The notes under the pieces: model-generated
Databases searched by the model: none
Told to the model about the DNA's origin: nothing
Seen by the model: only the letters and a program-made list of their open reading frames with translations
In this document: in pieces, positions 29,338 through 38,314 of the stretch
Layout: the number at the start of each line of letters is the position of its first letter
Numbering within the stretch: position 1 is the first letter of the stretch
Program-made: the position numbers and the translations under genes
Source: Flavobacterium franklandianum
GTDB taxonomy: Bacteria; Bacteroidota; Bacteroidia; Flavobacteriales; Flavobacteriaceae
NCBI RefSeq assembly: GCF_007097365.1
Contig: NZ_VJZR01000003.1
Span: 248,001-312,000 of the forward strand
DNA length: 64,000 nucleotides
Direction: 5' to 3'

Positions 29338-30834
29338 TTAGTTGTAACCTGGATTTTGTTTTAGTCCTTTGTTTGCGTCTAAAGCTGCCGTTGGTAATGG
29401 GAATAACTTTCTGAAAGCAGCTGAAACGCCTCTGAATTCATTTGCCAACAAAAATTTATTGAAGCGAATCATATCTTGTCTTCTATGACCTTCCCAATTC
29501 AATTCAAATCCTCTTTCGTTATATATATTGTCCAAGGTTGGATTGGCTGCTAAAATTCCCAATCCCGCACGTTGTCTTATTTGATCTACGAAAGGTTTTG
29601 CAGCTGCTGCATTGGCAAGTCTTACATTGCATTCGGCTTTCATTAACAATACATCGGCATATCTGTAAATTGGAAAATCATTGGATGCTCCACCACCGTC
29701 CGAAGGGGTTACAGGATAAAATTTAGTATTACGAACACCCGCTTGAGGTGCAGCTCCTGGATTGTCCAAAGAGGCCACATCAATAGAATAATTGACTCCA
29801 CCACCTTGATCTCCATAACGGAATTGTTTTTTGCGAATATCTTTGTCGTCGTATTTCAAAAAGAAATCTTTAGGCACAATAGTACCATTCCATCCGCTAT
29901 AACCGAAGAGGTTTTTTGCGTCAGGTCCGTTTAAACTTCGAACGGTAAAAATATTTCGGGACACCACATTTGCAGTAGCAAACATCGCCAAAATGGTTTC
30001 GTCATCTGGAAGCACATCACCAAATAATTCATAATATTTATTTCCCATCGGGCTAGAAGCATTGGTGGCAGCGGAATGTAGCGTAAATCCACCTTCGCTT
30101 ACTTTATCACAAGCGGCTAAAGATTTTGCCCATTCTGGAGTTCCTGTATAGACTTCGGCATTCAAATAGACTTTGGCTAATAAAGTGTAACCTGCCCATT
30201 TGTTGAATCGTCCGTAGTAATTTCCTCCTTTGGTAGTGGAAAGAGTTTCTACATTTTCAGTCAGTTCTTTTACGATGAAATCATAAACTACTTTACGACT
30301 TGATTGTGGAATTTGATCTACAGTGATATTGTTGTCCGTATAAAAAGGAACATCTCCAAAATCATCTATCAATAAGTAGTAGAAAAAAGCTCTCAATACT
30401 TTAGCTTCTGCAATTTTTGATGGTTCCGCATTGGAAGCTTCCAATTGATTCACCGCTAAATTGGCATTGAAAATAGATTTGTACAGCCATCTCCAAGTGT
30501 TATTTATGAAAGAATCTGTAGGCAACCATTCGTGTTTGTACAATCGGGCAAAATCTAATTCCCAATCCCCAGTTGTTCTGTGCGGAATAACTTGTTCATC
30601 GGAACTAAAACAGTTTAGGTCATACCAACCTCTATCTGCTCCGGCATATCCAACACCATCCCAGTTTCCACCAACTTGTGCATAAACGCTGGCAAGAGCA
30701 ACATCGGCACCTTGAGCCGTTCCATAAAAGTCGTTTGCGGGATATTTATCATAGACGTGTTCATCTATATTGGTACATCCTACCAGTAACAAGAAACTTA
30801 AGATTCCTGTTAATACTATATTTTTGATTTTCAT
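29338..30834 (-). CDS. susD: SusD-family nutrient-binding outer-membrane lipoprotein
   Basis: 498-aa SusD/RagB lipoprotein (lipobox LVGC, Cys20) that forms the lid on its SusC partner and captures glycans. TPR-like helices (EASNAEPSKIAEAKVLRAFFYYLLIDDFGDVPFY is diagnostic) and the C-terminal ERGFELNWEGHRRQDMIRFNKF are classic SusD signatures. It lies 9 nt after susC in the same operon. The alpha-glucan specificity is inferred from the GH13 and GH97 neighbours, not from this sequence. Confidence 0.93.
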   Translation of the reverse strand: MKIKNIVLTGILSFLLLVGCTNIDEHVYDKYPANDFYGTAQGADVALASVYAQVGGNWDGVGYAGADRGWYDLNCFSSDEQVIPHRTTGDWELDFARLYKHEWLPTDSFINNTWRWLYKSIFNANLAVNQLEASNAEPSKIAEAKVLRAFFYYLLIDDFGDVPFYTDNNITVDQIPQSSRKVVYDFIVKELTENVETLSTTKGGNYYGRFNKWAGYTLLAKVYLNAEVYTGTPEWAKSLAACDKVSEGGFTLHSAATNASSPMGNKYYELFGDVLPDDETILAMFATANVVSRNIFTVRSLNGPDAKNLFGYSGWNGTIVPKDFFLKYDDKDIRKKQFRYGDQGGGVNYSIDVASLDNPGAAPQAGVRNTKFYPVTPSDGGGASNDFPIYRYADVLLMKAECNVRLANAAAAKPFVDQIRQRAGLGILAANPTLDNIYNERGFELNWEGHRRQDMIRFNKFLLANEFRGVSAAFRKLFPLPTAALDANKGLKQNPGYN

Positions 30835-30843
30835 TTTCTTTTA

Positions 30844-33800
30844 CTATTTAAATTTTACATTCAAACCTAATGCGAAACTTCGAGTGCGAGGATAAATACC
30901 ATTATCCCCTCCAAAGCCATTGCCACCACTAAAATTCAACTCTGGATCAATTCCAGAATATTTAGTTATGACAAATAAATTGTTTCCGGTAAGAGAAAGT
31001 CGAAGCGACTCAATGTATTTAACGCTTTTAAAATGAAAGTTATAGCCTGCAGTTACATTTTCTAATCTTAAAAAAGAACCATCTTCAAGCCATAAATCGG
31101 AACCGTATTTAGAATTATATAATCCTAACGGAATGGCACTGTCTAAAACATTGGCCTTACCGATGTTCTCTAAATAACTTAAGTTTGATCGTAAACCATT
31201 GTAAATTTTGTTTCCACCAGACCCTCTGAATAACATAGAAAGATCTAAATTTTTATGTGAAAAAGTAGGATTGAAAGCATAGGTGTACGTTGGTAAAGCA
31301 GAACCATTTATCAAACGATCCGGACTCGTATTCCCTTGGTCGATGATACCATTTCCGTCAACATCAAGTACGGTTTCAGAATTGGCATTGTCTTTTCCAG
31401 TATGGTGCAGAATATTGAAAGTTCCAATAGGTTGTCCTTCTATCAAATAAGAACTTGGTCCCCAAGGAACATAATTGGTATTCAAAGGAACTCCGTTGAT
31501 ACTTCCGCTCAAGTTTAACACTTCATTTTTAAGGAATGATACATTTCCGGCAAGTGTCAAAGTGGTATTTTCGTTTTTAATTAAATCGTAACCCAATGAA
31601 ATTTCCAGTCCTTTGTTTAGAATACTTCCCACATTTGCTTTGATAGTATTGTAAGGATAAGGAGGCTGAGGAACGGTATAATCAAACAAAAGATTATCGG
31701 TAGTTGCTGTATAAACATCAATGGTTCCTCTTAATCGACTGTCTAAAAGAGCAAAATCAACTCCTATATTGGTTTGTTTTTTGGTTTCCCAACGTAAATC
31801 GGCATTGGCATTTTGTGTCACATTGAAATTTGTAATTTGTGAACCTCCAAAATAAGTTACTCCAGAACCACCTACTAATGAAATGGAATTTTGCGGATAC
31901 AATCCTTGTTGGTTCCCCGTAACACCATATCCAACTCTTAGTTTTAAGTCGTTGAAAGTGGTTTGGTTTGCCATAAAAGATTCTTTGTTGATTTGCCAAG
32001 CCACAGAAGCCGATGGAAAATCTCCCCATTTATTATTGGCTCCAAAAACGGAAGCGCCATCTCGTCTATAACTGGCCGTAAATAAATACCTGCTCAAATA
32101 GGAGTAATTGACACGTCCTAAGTAGGAAACCAAGGTTCTGTCGTTTTTATAAGATTGTATATCTCCAGGTTGTACTTTTGACAAGTCGCCCAATTGCAGT
32201 GCATTATAAGTGGCAATGTCATTGATAAACCCTCTGGCTTGCGCATAATTCCCTTGATATGCCTGGTTTTGCCATTCGTATAATCCCAAGACATTAATGC
32301 TGTGGTCTCCAAATATTTTTTTATACGAAAGACTAATATTCATTAATTTTTCGTTTTGCCTGTTATTACTAACGTTTGCTTGTCCTTTTTGGTCAATTGC
32401 AGCAGCAAGAGTTGATTCTGCAGGGAGATAATAACCATTGAAGCTGTTTGTTTTTCTCCAACTTCCAAACCAGCCTGCCGTTAATCCTTCATATAAATCC
32501 AAATCGGCTTTAAGGCTTCCAAACAAGTTGTCATTTTGTCCTTCGTTGGCAACGGTTTGTGCTGCTGCATAAGGGTTTAAATATTGAAAAACATTAGGAT
32601 CTGTATAATAAGTAGTCCCATTAGTATCATAAACAGGATCGGTAGGACGCATTACATACGCATTTGTAATTAAATTCGATGTAAAAGCAGCTCTTCCGAT
32701 ACTTCCAATACTATTGGTGGACTCTGTAATTCCAGTATTGAGATTAAAAATCAGTTTTAGCTTGTTATCGATGGCTGATTGAGTCGCTTGAATTCTACCG
32801 ATGTATTTGTTATTTTGTGAATTGATGACAACACCATCTTGCAAAATGGCACTGATGGAAGCTCTGTAACTAAAAGTATCCGTTCCTCCGCCAAAAGATA
32901 AAGTATGTGTTTGTGTTGCTCCGCTTTTAGTGAGAAGACCATACCAATCGGTATTTGATCCGTGATTGGCAGAAGCAGGAACACCTACTAATTGCGCTTG
33001 TTCCCACCACTGATTTGCATCTAAAATATCTAATTTTTTTGGAATATAATCCATTGCTGTTGAAGCAGAATATTCAATAGATGTTTTTCCTGCTTTGTTT
33101 TTCTTGGTACTCACAATAATAACACCGGCAGCACCTCTAGAGCCATAAATTGCGGTTGCCGATGCATCTTTTAATATGTCCATTGATGCGATTTCGCTTG
33201 GAGGAATTTGGTTTAATAAATCCATATTTCCCTGAACACCATCAACTACTATTAAAGGATCACTTCCTCCAATCAAAGAAGAAATTCCTCGAATTCTAAC
33301 GTTAGGTGTTGCTCCTGGTTCGCTACCTGTTTGAGTGATGTTTACCCCAGCCATTTTACCAGAAATTAATTGTAAAGGATTCACAATTGCTCCTTGATTC
33401 ATATCTTTTGATGCTATTGAAGATACTGCTCCTGTTACATCTTTTCTGGAAGAAGTACCGTAACCAATAACGACTACTTCTTTTAAATCTGCTGTTTCTG
33501 GAAATAGTTTAATTGTTGTGTTTTGCATGTTAGCCAAGAATCTCTTTTCTTTATATCCTACATAACTCACGATGATTTCAGAATCACTATTTTCGACAGT
33601 AATTTCAAAATTTCCGTCAACATCTGTAGAAACGGCTTTATTGGTGGCTACTTCAACAACGGATGCTCCTGGCAATGGCATCCCGTTTTCGTCAACCACT
33701 TTTCCCTTTACGGTTTGCTTTATAATTATTATACTTTCCACTTTATCAATGGCAAGTTTTTTCAAAATGACTTGAGTCTCTCTGACTTTAAAATCTGTTG

Positions 33801-34107
33801 CAGTGCCTTTGAATAACTTATTCAAAACAACATCAATAGTTTCATTTTTGGCCTTAATGGAAATGACACGATTCAAGTCGATATCATTCAACTTGTAAAT
33901 AAATCGAAAATCTGTTTTTTGTTCAATCGTCTCTAAAACCGTTTCCACGGTAGTATTATTCAATTCCAAGTTTACCTTTGTTTGGGCATAACTATTGGCT
34001 CGAATATTAAACATGACGACCAAAATAAGTAAAGTGGTTAGTTTCAATTTCAGGTTGTTTTGGAACAATGGAAAATACATTCCACTATTCTTTGGTTTTT
34101 TTTTCAT
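30844..34107 (-). CDS. susC: SusC-family TonB-dependent transporter with STN signalling domain
   Basis: 1087-aa outer-membrane TonB-dependent transporter. Signal peptide about residues 1-42, STN domain about 45-115 (NTTVETVLETIEQKTDFRF), a carboxypeptidase-regulatory-like beta domain (VKGKVVDENGMPLPGASVVE, about 130-215), the plug (VVIGYGTSSRKDVTGAVSS to IYGSRGAAGVIIVSTKK), then the 22-strand barrel. The STN domain shows it is also a transducer, passing a signal to the FecR-type anti-sigma factor encoded just upstream. It therefore both imports the glucan and induces the operon. Long N-terminal extension (MKKKPKNSGMYFPLFQNN) is usual for STN-bearing SusC. Confidence 0.93.
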   Translation of the reverse strand: MKKKPKNSGMYFPLFQNNLKLKLTTLLILVVMFNIRANSYAQTKVNLELNNTTVETVLETIEQKTDFRFIYKLNDIDLNRVISIKAKNETIDVVLNKLFKGTATDFKVRETQVILKKLAIDKVESIIIIKQTVKGKVVDENGMPLPGASVVEVATNKAVSTDVDGNFEITVENSDSEIIVSYVGYKEKRFLANMQNTTIKLFPETADLKEVVVIGYGTSSRKDVTGAVSSIASKDMNQGAIVNPLQLISGKMAGVNITQTGSEPGATPNVRIRGISSLIGGSDPLIVVDGVQGNMDLLNQIPPSEIASMDILKDASATAIYGSRGAAGVIIVSTKKNKAGKTSIEYSASTAMDYIPKKLDILDANQWWEQAQLVGVPASANHGSNTDWYGLLTKSGATQTHTLSFGGGTDTFSYRASISAILQDGVVINSQNNKYIGRIQATQSAIDNKLKLIFNLNTGITESTNSIGSIGRAAFTSNLITNAYVMRPTDPVYDTNGTTYYTDPNVFQYLNPYAAAQTVANEGQNDNLFGSLKADLDLYEGLTAGWFGSWRKTNSFNGYYLPAESTLAAAIDQKGQANVSNNRQNEKLMNISLSYKKIFGDHSINVLGLYEWQNQAYQGNYAQARGFINDIATYNALQLGDLSKVQPGDIQSYKNDRTLVSYLGRVNYSYLSRYLFTASYRRDGASVFGANNKWGDFPSASVAWQINKESFMANQTTFNDLKLRVGYGVTGNQQGLYPQNSISLVGGSGVTYFGGSQITNFNVTQNANADLRWETKKQTNIGVDFALLDSRLRGTIDVYTATTDNLLFDYTVPQPPYPYNTIKANVGSILNKGLEISLGYDLIKNENTTLTLAGNVSFLKNEVLNLSGSINGVPLNTNYVPWGPSSYLIEGQPIGTFNILHHTGKDNANSETVLDVDGNGIIDQGNTSPDRLINGSALPTYTYAFNPTFSHKNLDLSMLFRGSGGNKIYNGLRSNLSYLENIGKANVLDSAIPLGLYNSKYGSDLWLEDGSFLRLENVTAGYNFHFKSVKYIESLRLSLTGNNLFVITKYSGIDPELNFSGGNGFGGDNGIYPRTRSFALGLNVKFK

Positions 34108-34155
34108 AATTTTGTAATTGATTGTATTTAATTTGTTATGTTCAATCGTTTATTT

Positions 34156-34186
34156 AATCGGAAATTGTTCGCAGCTCTTTCCGATT
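34156..34186 (-). promoter_or_regulatory. Hairpin between fecR and susC
   Basis: 9-bp perfect stem AATCGGAAA / TTTCCGATT with a 13-nt loop. On the minus strand it is followed by AAATAAA, not a T-run. It may be a partial barrier or processing site that separates the low-level regulatory genes from the highly expressed susC. Confidence 0.45.
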
Positions 34187-34235
34187 TTTTTATTTCTGCT
34201 TATTCAACTTTTTATTTTTCATTGGTTTTTAATGG

Positions 34236-35408
34236 TTATTTAATTAGTACTTCGTTATTTTTTAGTGTGTAATGGATTCCGTGAATTTCATTAAAGTAGC
34301 TTAATACTTTTGCTATTGGTTCATCGCCAAAACTGGCATTAAACTTCTCGTCAGACAATTTTGTGTTTTGATTTACAATAGTGACATTATAATGTCTTTC
34401 GAGTTTTTTGGAAATGTCTTTAAAAGTCATATCTCTAAAGGTCAAACCGCCTTTAATCCAAGCAGTATAGACATCGGTAACCACTGCTTTGGTTTTGATT
34501 TGATTGTCGGTTTTGGAAAAACTACCTTTGAATCCCGGTTTAAGAACGGTATTTTTTTCGGCATTGAATTTTTCATTTACTTTATAAAGACCAACAGAAC
34601 CTTCGACTAAAACAACATCAGTCAATTTATCTTCGGGATAGTTTGAAACGTTAAAATGAGTTCCTAAAACACGAACATTCAAATTATCGGCATTGACTAC
34701 AAAAGGATGTGTTTTGTCTTTGGCCACATCAAAATAGGCTTCTCCATCTAGGAAAACCTGTCTGTTTTCGCTAGCTATAAATTTTACTGGATATTTTAAA
34801 GTAGTTCCTGAATTTAAATGTACAATTGTACCATCGGATAATTGCAATTCAAAACGTTTTCCATAAGGAATTTTTATGGTGTTGTAAACGAGTTTTTCTA
34901 TAGTAGTTTCGGTATCATAAACAATCTTATTTCCGTTTTGATTACCTACTACGTTTCCGTTAGCATCGGCTATTTTAGAATTCTTATTGGCAGAGATTAC
35001 TTGAATATCACCATTTTCTAACTGCAAAGTGATTTCGTTGCTATTATTAATTATAACATCCTTCTTTGGACTAAAAAAACCATGTTGATAGGATAATCCA
35101 ATGGTCAACAAAACAAGAAATGATGCGGCAATTGCCATATATTTTCGGTATGGATTTCTTGTCGTTATGATTTCGACTTGTTCAATTTCTTTAGTGCTAG
35201 CCAAAACGTTTGAAAATATTCTATCCGCAGTGGCCTCATCCATTTTAGGAATTTCGGTGGATAACATTTTGATATCTTCAACACTTGGAAAATCAGAGGT
35301 GAGTTTGTTTTTTCTGTAATATGCTACAACTTCATCTGTTTCCTCTACCGTGCATTGGTTAAAAATAAATTTGTGAAGTAATTTTTGTATTTCTGAATTT
35401 TCATTCAT
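34236..35408 (-). CDS. FecR-family anti-sigma factor
   Basis: 390-aa inner-membrane sensor. The cytoplasmic N-terminus (about 1-85) should bind the ECF sigma factor, a single transmembrane helix (YMAIAASFLVLLTIGLSY, about 88-106) follows, then the periplasmic FecR domain (TIKIPYGKRFELQLSDGTIVHLNSGT is diagnostic) and a C-terminal DUF4974/STN-like domain (FKDISKKLERHYNVTIV). It relays the state of the STN domain of SusC to the sigma factor. Gene order sigma, FecR, SusC is the standard trio. A terminator separates it from the sigma gene, so it probably starts from its own promoter. Confidence 0.92.
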   Translation of the reverse strand: MNENSEIQKLLHKFIFNQCTVEETDEVVAYYRKNKLTSDFPSVEDIKMLSTEIPKMDEATADRIFSNVLASTKEIEQVEIITTRNPYRKYMAIAASFLVLLTIGLSYQHGFFSPKKDVIINNSNEITLQLENGDIQVISANKNSKIADANGNVVGNQNGNKIVYDTETTIEKLVYNTIKIPYGKRFELQLSDGTIVHLNSGTTLKYPVKFIASENRQVFLDGEAYFDVAKDKTHPFVVNADNLNVRVLGTHFNVSNYPEDKLTDVVLVEGSVGLYKVNEKFNAEKNTVLKPGFKGSFSKTDNQIKTKAVVTDVYTAWIKGGLTFRDMTFKDISKKLERHYNVTIVNQNTKLSDEKFNASFGDEPIAKVLSYFNEIHGIHYTLKNNEVLIK

Positions 35409-35556
35409 AGCGAATTGCTTTTTTTGTTTCTGTTCTATATTATACAGTTGAAGAGCATTTGACTACTACTCAAACGTTGTAAATTTTTTAAAAAATATTT
35501 ATTTAGTTTATAAATAACTTAAATTTAGGTAGTTGTGTTTTAAATTAAAATAAAAA

Positions 35557-35579
35557 AAATCACTCGAAAAGAGTGATTT
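35557..35579 (-). terminator. Terminator of the ECF sigma gene
   Basis: 9-bp stem AAATCACTC / GAGTGATTT with a 5-nt loop followed on the minus strand by TTTTTATTTT. It lies between the sigma gene and fecR. Confidence 0.8.
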
Positions 35580-35602
35580 AGAAAATTTGCAGTAAATTTA
35601 AT

Positions 35603-36166
35603 TTATGTGAATCCATCATTGACCTGAAAAAAGAGTCGCAATGATTCGAGGGCTTTGCTCATTTGACTTTTGACTGTATTGACCGAAATGCCTAATTCCT
35701 GACTAATTTCCTCATAGGTTTTTCCTTGTTTTCGCGACATTTTGAAGATGAGTTTCCGCTTTGGAGGCAGTTGTTTTAGGGCTTGTTTTTTTAGTCTTTT
35801 GCAATCGGCTTCACGGACCGAAAAGTCTCCCTGATTGTATGACTTTTGACTTTCATAGAAAATTTCTTCTTTTAGAACCAAATCATTGGCGGCTTTATTC
35901 AAGAAATTAAAGGCCTGATTTCGGGCTATAGTAAATATATAAGATTTAAAAGATTGCTCTAAATTCAAGTTTTCACGGTGCAACCAAACTTTCAAGAAGA
36001 CTTCCTGAACATTCTCTTCGGCGAGTTCTTTTGATTTTAGAATACTAAGGCTGTAGCGATAAATGTCTTGGGAATAGCAATCGTAAAGGGTACGAAATGC
36101 CTTTTCGTTGTGATTTTTGAGTTCACTTATTAATAATTGTTCGCTAAAGTCTTTTTTTTCGGACAT
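35603..36166 (-). CDS. RNA polymerase ECF sigma factor, sigma-70 family
   Basis: 187-aa ECF sigma factor of the Bacteroidetes-specific type linked to FecR and SusC. Region 2 (LYDCYSQDIYRYSLSILKSKELAEE, about 25-60) and region 4 with the helix-turn-helix KTYEEISQELGISVNTVKSQ near the C-terminus are clear. The open frame extends 27 codons upstream, but MSEKKDFSEQLLI at 36166 gives the normal length. It would direct polymerase to the sus-like operon promoter once released from FecR. Confidence 0.92.
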   Translation of the reverse strand: MSEKKDFSEQLLISELKNHNEKAFRTLYDCYSQDIYRYSLSILKSKELAEENVQEVFLKVWLHRENLNLEQSFKSYIFTIARNQAFNFLNKAANDLVLKEEIFYESQKSYNQGDFSVREADCKRLKKQALKQLPPKRKLIFKMSRKQGKTYEEISQELGISVNTVKSQMSKALESLRLFFQVNDGFT

Positions 36167-36399
36167 TATTTTAATTACTCTCTTTTTTTTACAATAATAA
36201 TAAGACTCATTCAATTTTAGCCTTTCTATTTTGATATAAGTTAGCAAATATATAAAAATATTATTCGCATTGATTTCAATGAATGGGAATAAAAGAGTGA
36301 TTTTTATTTAAGCCTAACAAAATCAAATTGAATCTGTTTTCATTTTATAAGACTGTTTCGGATGAAGTAAATAAGTACACAATTTGAATAAATAGCCGT

Positions 36400-36430
36400 A
36401 AAAAAGCAGTTTACGGTGAAATAAACTGCT
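36400..36430 (-). terminator. Terminator downstream of tlpA and the thrC remnant
   Basis: 9-bp stem AGCAGTTTA / TAAACTGCT with an 8-nt loop and a T6 run on the minus strand (36400-36405). It lies past the thrC remnant, which suggests it was the original terminator of an older thrC copy. Confidence 0.75.
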
Positions 36431-36458
36431 ACTATATTGTTTTAATGTTTACAAAGAC

Positions 36459-36562
36459 TATCCCAAAAACGCTTTCAATTCCTCGAAAGTTTTGATTTTT
36501 AAGCTTACTTTTTATTTATTCAAAACGCTTTGAATTTGGGTTGGAATTGGCAATTTGATGTT
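36459..36562 (-). pseudogene. thrC: Remnant of a second thrC 3' end
   Basis: 104 bp aligning without gaps to the last part of intact thrC (38316-38419), with 11 mismatches by my count (about 89 percent identity). It encodes the last 34 thrC codons, NIKLPIPTQIQSVLNK, an in-frame stop where thrC has Glu, then KVSLKIKTFEELKAFLG. Homology ends sharply 12 bp before the tlpA stop. It cannot be functional by itself. Confidence 0.88.
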
Positions 36563-36574
36563 CGACTCAGAGAG

Positions 36575-37927
36575 TTATAATTGCAAACTGCTCAATAATT
36601 CAACAAGTTTTGGGTCTGATGGTCTTGGTGCATTGGCATTCACAATATTACCATTTGAATCAATTAGGATAAATTTCGGAATTCCCCCAATGTTATATTC
36701 TCTTATAAATTTTGAATCCCATTCGTTGTCTGCCAATAACTGAATCCCACTCATATTTTTATCGTTTATAAGTTTGCTCCATTTTTCACGGTCTTTACTA
36801 TTATCAATTGAAATGCTTACAAAAACAATATTTTTACTTTGAAATTGTTCTTCCACTTTTTCGAGTGATGGTATTTCCTCACGACAAGGGCCACACCAAG
36901 TAGCCCAAACATCAATATAAACGTATTTTCCTTTCAGACTTTCTAAAGATGTTGTTTCTCCTTTTTGATTTTCATAATTGAAAGTAGGGGACGGTTTGCC
37001 TGGTTCTAATGCTAAAGTATTATAGTAATTGGTAGTTAGGACTTCCTTAGTTTTTGGATCATTTGTAATGGAAATTAACTCGTTGTAGGTGTTTTTGTAG
37101 TTTGCATTATCAATGTTAATATCATTGACGCTATTTAGAATTAATCGATTCTTTATACTTTTACTTTTTAGTGCTTTTATTTCAGGGATGGCATTCTTTG
37201 CTGAAACAAAAAAACTTCCTTCATCGCCTTTAATATTCTCGAAAAATTTTCTCATTACAATATCTTGATATTCAAATGAAAACAAAAAATCAGATTCATT
37301 ATCCAAATCCATTTTGTTATCAATTTTAGGGAAATTTCCAGAAACTACAAACCCATTTAGACCTGCATAATAGCCGTGCGTATTTATATAATGTATCAAT
37401 TTTATTTGTTCAAAATAATGAATGTTTTCAACCTCTTTTTCTTTGAAATAGCTATCTGAAAATTTAGTTTTATTGTATAAGACTGAAATAGAATTTTTGA
37501 TTTCCTTTACTTTTTTCAAGAAGTCAATTTCATTCAATTTATACAATTCTTCATTTGAAATTTGCGTAGTAATAATGGTTTTCTTGGCAATATATTGATT
37601 TTCTATACTTCCTTTACCAGTGTGTTTTAGGGTAGAATTAAAGTTTGAATCATCAGCAGATAGACTCATTTTAGAATCTTTAGAAAAATAGATGGGCATT
37701 CTATTTTTAGAAGTTTCAATCGAATAAATTCCCTCGTAATCAATAGGTAATTTTTCTAAAAAGGTTCCATCGGGTTTTAAGTTGATTTCTTTTTCAAAAG
37801 ATTCTCCTTTGATCCAGATTGTTCCGTTTTCGACATTTGTAATTTTACCTGAAAGTGTAATTGTTGCTTTTGGGGTTGTGAAGGAGGATAGCATCACAAT
37901 TAATAACAATAAACTATATCTTTTCAT
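36575..37927 (-). CDS. TlpA/ResA-like thiol-disulfide oxidoreductase
   Basis: 450-aa exported protein. Signal peptide MKRYSLLLLIVMLSSFTTPK, an N-terminal DUF4369-like domain (TITLSGKITNVENGTIWIKG, about 25-110), a helical middle region, and a C-terminal thioredoxin-like domain (about 310-450) with the redox motif WATWCGPCREE. The cis-proline is in GIGGIPK-type sequence NIGGIPKFIL. It probably reduces or isomerises disulfides in envelope proteins. The open frame runs 46 codons further upstream, but the signal peptide sets the start at 37927, just after a TATATTTG promoter element. It is inserted between intact thrC and a thrC remnant. Confidence 0.88.
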   Translation of the reverse strand: MKRYSLLLLIVMLSSFTTPKATITLSGKITNVENGTIWIKGESFEKEINLKPDGTFLEKLPIDYEGIYSIETSKNRMPIYFSKDSKMSLSADDSNFNSTLKHTGKGSIENQYIAKKTIITTQISNEELYKLNEIDFLKKVKEIKNSISVLYNKTKFSDSYFKEKEVENIHYFEQIKLIHYINTHGYYAGLNGFVVSGNFPKIDNKMDLDNESDFLFSFEYQDIVMRKFFENIKGDEGSFFVSAKNAIPEIKALKSKSIKNRLILNSVNDINIDNANYKNTYNELISITNDPKTKEVLTTNYYNTLALEPGKPSPTFNYENQKGETTSLESLKGKYVYIDVWATWCGPCREEIPSLEKVEEQFQSKNIVFVSISIDNSKDREKWSKLINDKNMSGIQLLADNEWDSKFIREYNIGGIPKFILIDSNGNIVNANAPRPSDPKLVELLSSLQL

Positions 37928-37941
37928 AGGAATATTTTTAT

Positions 37942-37949
37942 CAAATATA
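37942..37949 (-). promoter_or_regulatory. Putative -7 element of tlpA
   Basis: TATATTTG on the minus strand, exact TAnnTTTG match, 15 bp before the ATG. Confidence 0.5.
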
Positions 37950-37991
37950 ATGTTTTGTGTGAATTTACGGTTAGATGTATAAAATATTTTT

Positions 37992-38233
37992 TTAACCATA
38001 TAAGTCATATAAGTTTGTATTAATTGGATTGTTTGAGTTGTGTAATTATAAAAATATAAGTTCATTTAAGTTGGATTATTACAAAGAAAAATCTGTGCTT
38101 AATCCGTTAAGTCAGTTCAATCTGTGGCCAATTTTTCACCATATAAGGTATTTAAGGTCATTTAAGTTGATTTATTACAAATAAAAATCCGTGCTCAATC
38201 CGTTGAATCAGTGTTATCCGTGGATAATATTTT
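37992..38233. repeat. Two tandem copies of an intergenic repeat of about 96 bp
   Basis: Both copies contain a CATTTAAGTTG-type start (38055 and 38151), TTACAAA, and an AATCTGTGCTTAATCCGTT-type block ending in a CTGTGG or CCGTGG word. Offset is about 96 bp. The related single copy at 17423 lies between other genes. No coding potential. Confidence 0.7.
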
Positions 38234-38246
38234 ATTATACAAAACA

Positions 38247-38292
38247 AATTGCACTAATTTCCACATAATAATTAGTGGAAATTAGTGCAATT
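38247..38292. repeat. Long palindrome after thrC, likely terminator
   Basis: 18-bp perfect arms AATTGCACTAATTTCCAC / GTGGAAATTAGTGCAATT with a 10-nt loop, 22 bp downstream of the thrC stop. On the minus strand TTGTTTTG follows, so it may end the threonine operon. Confidence 0.75.
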
Positions 38293-38314
38293 CGTGTTTG
38301 AAAAAATCGTGTTT

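Noticed and set aside
36459..36562. thrC-like segment as a translated C-terminal extension of TlpA
   Set aside because: tlpA ends with its own stop at 36575 before the homology starts, and the segment contains a nonsense codon.
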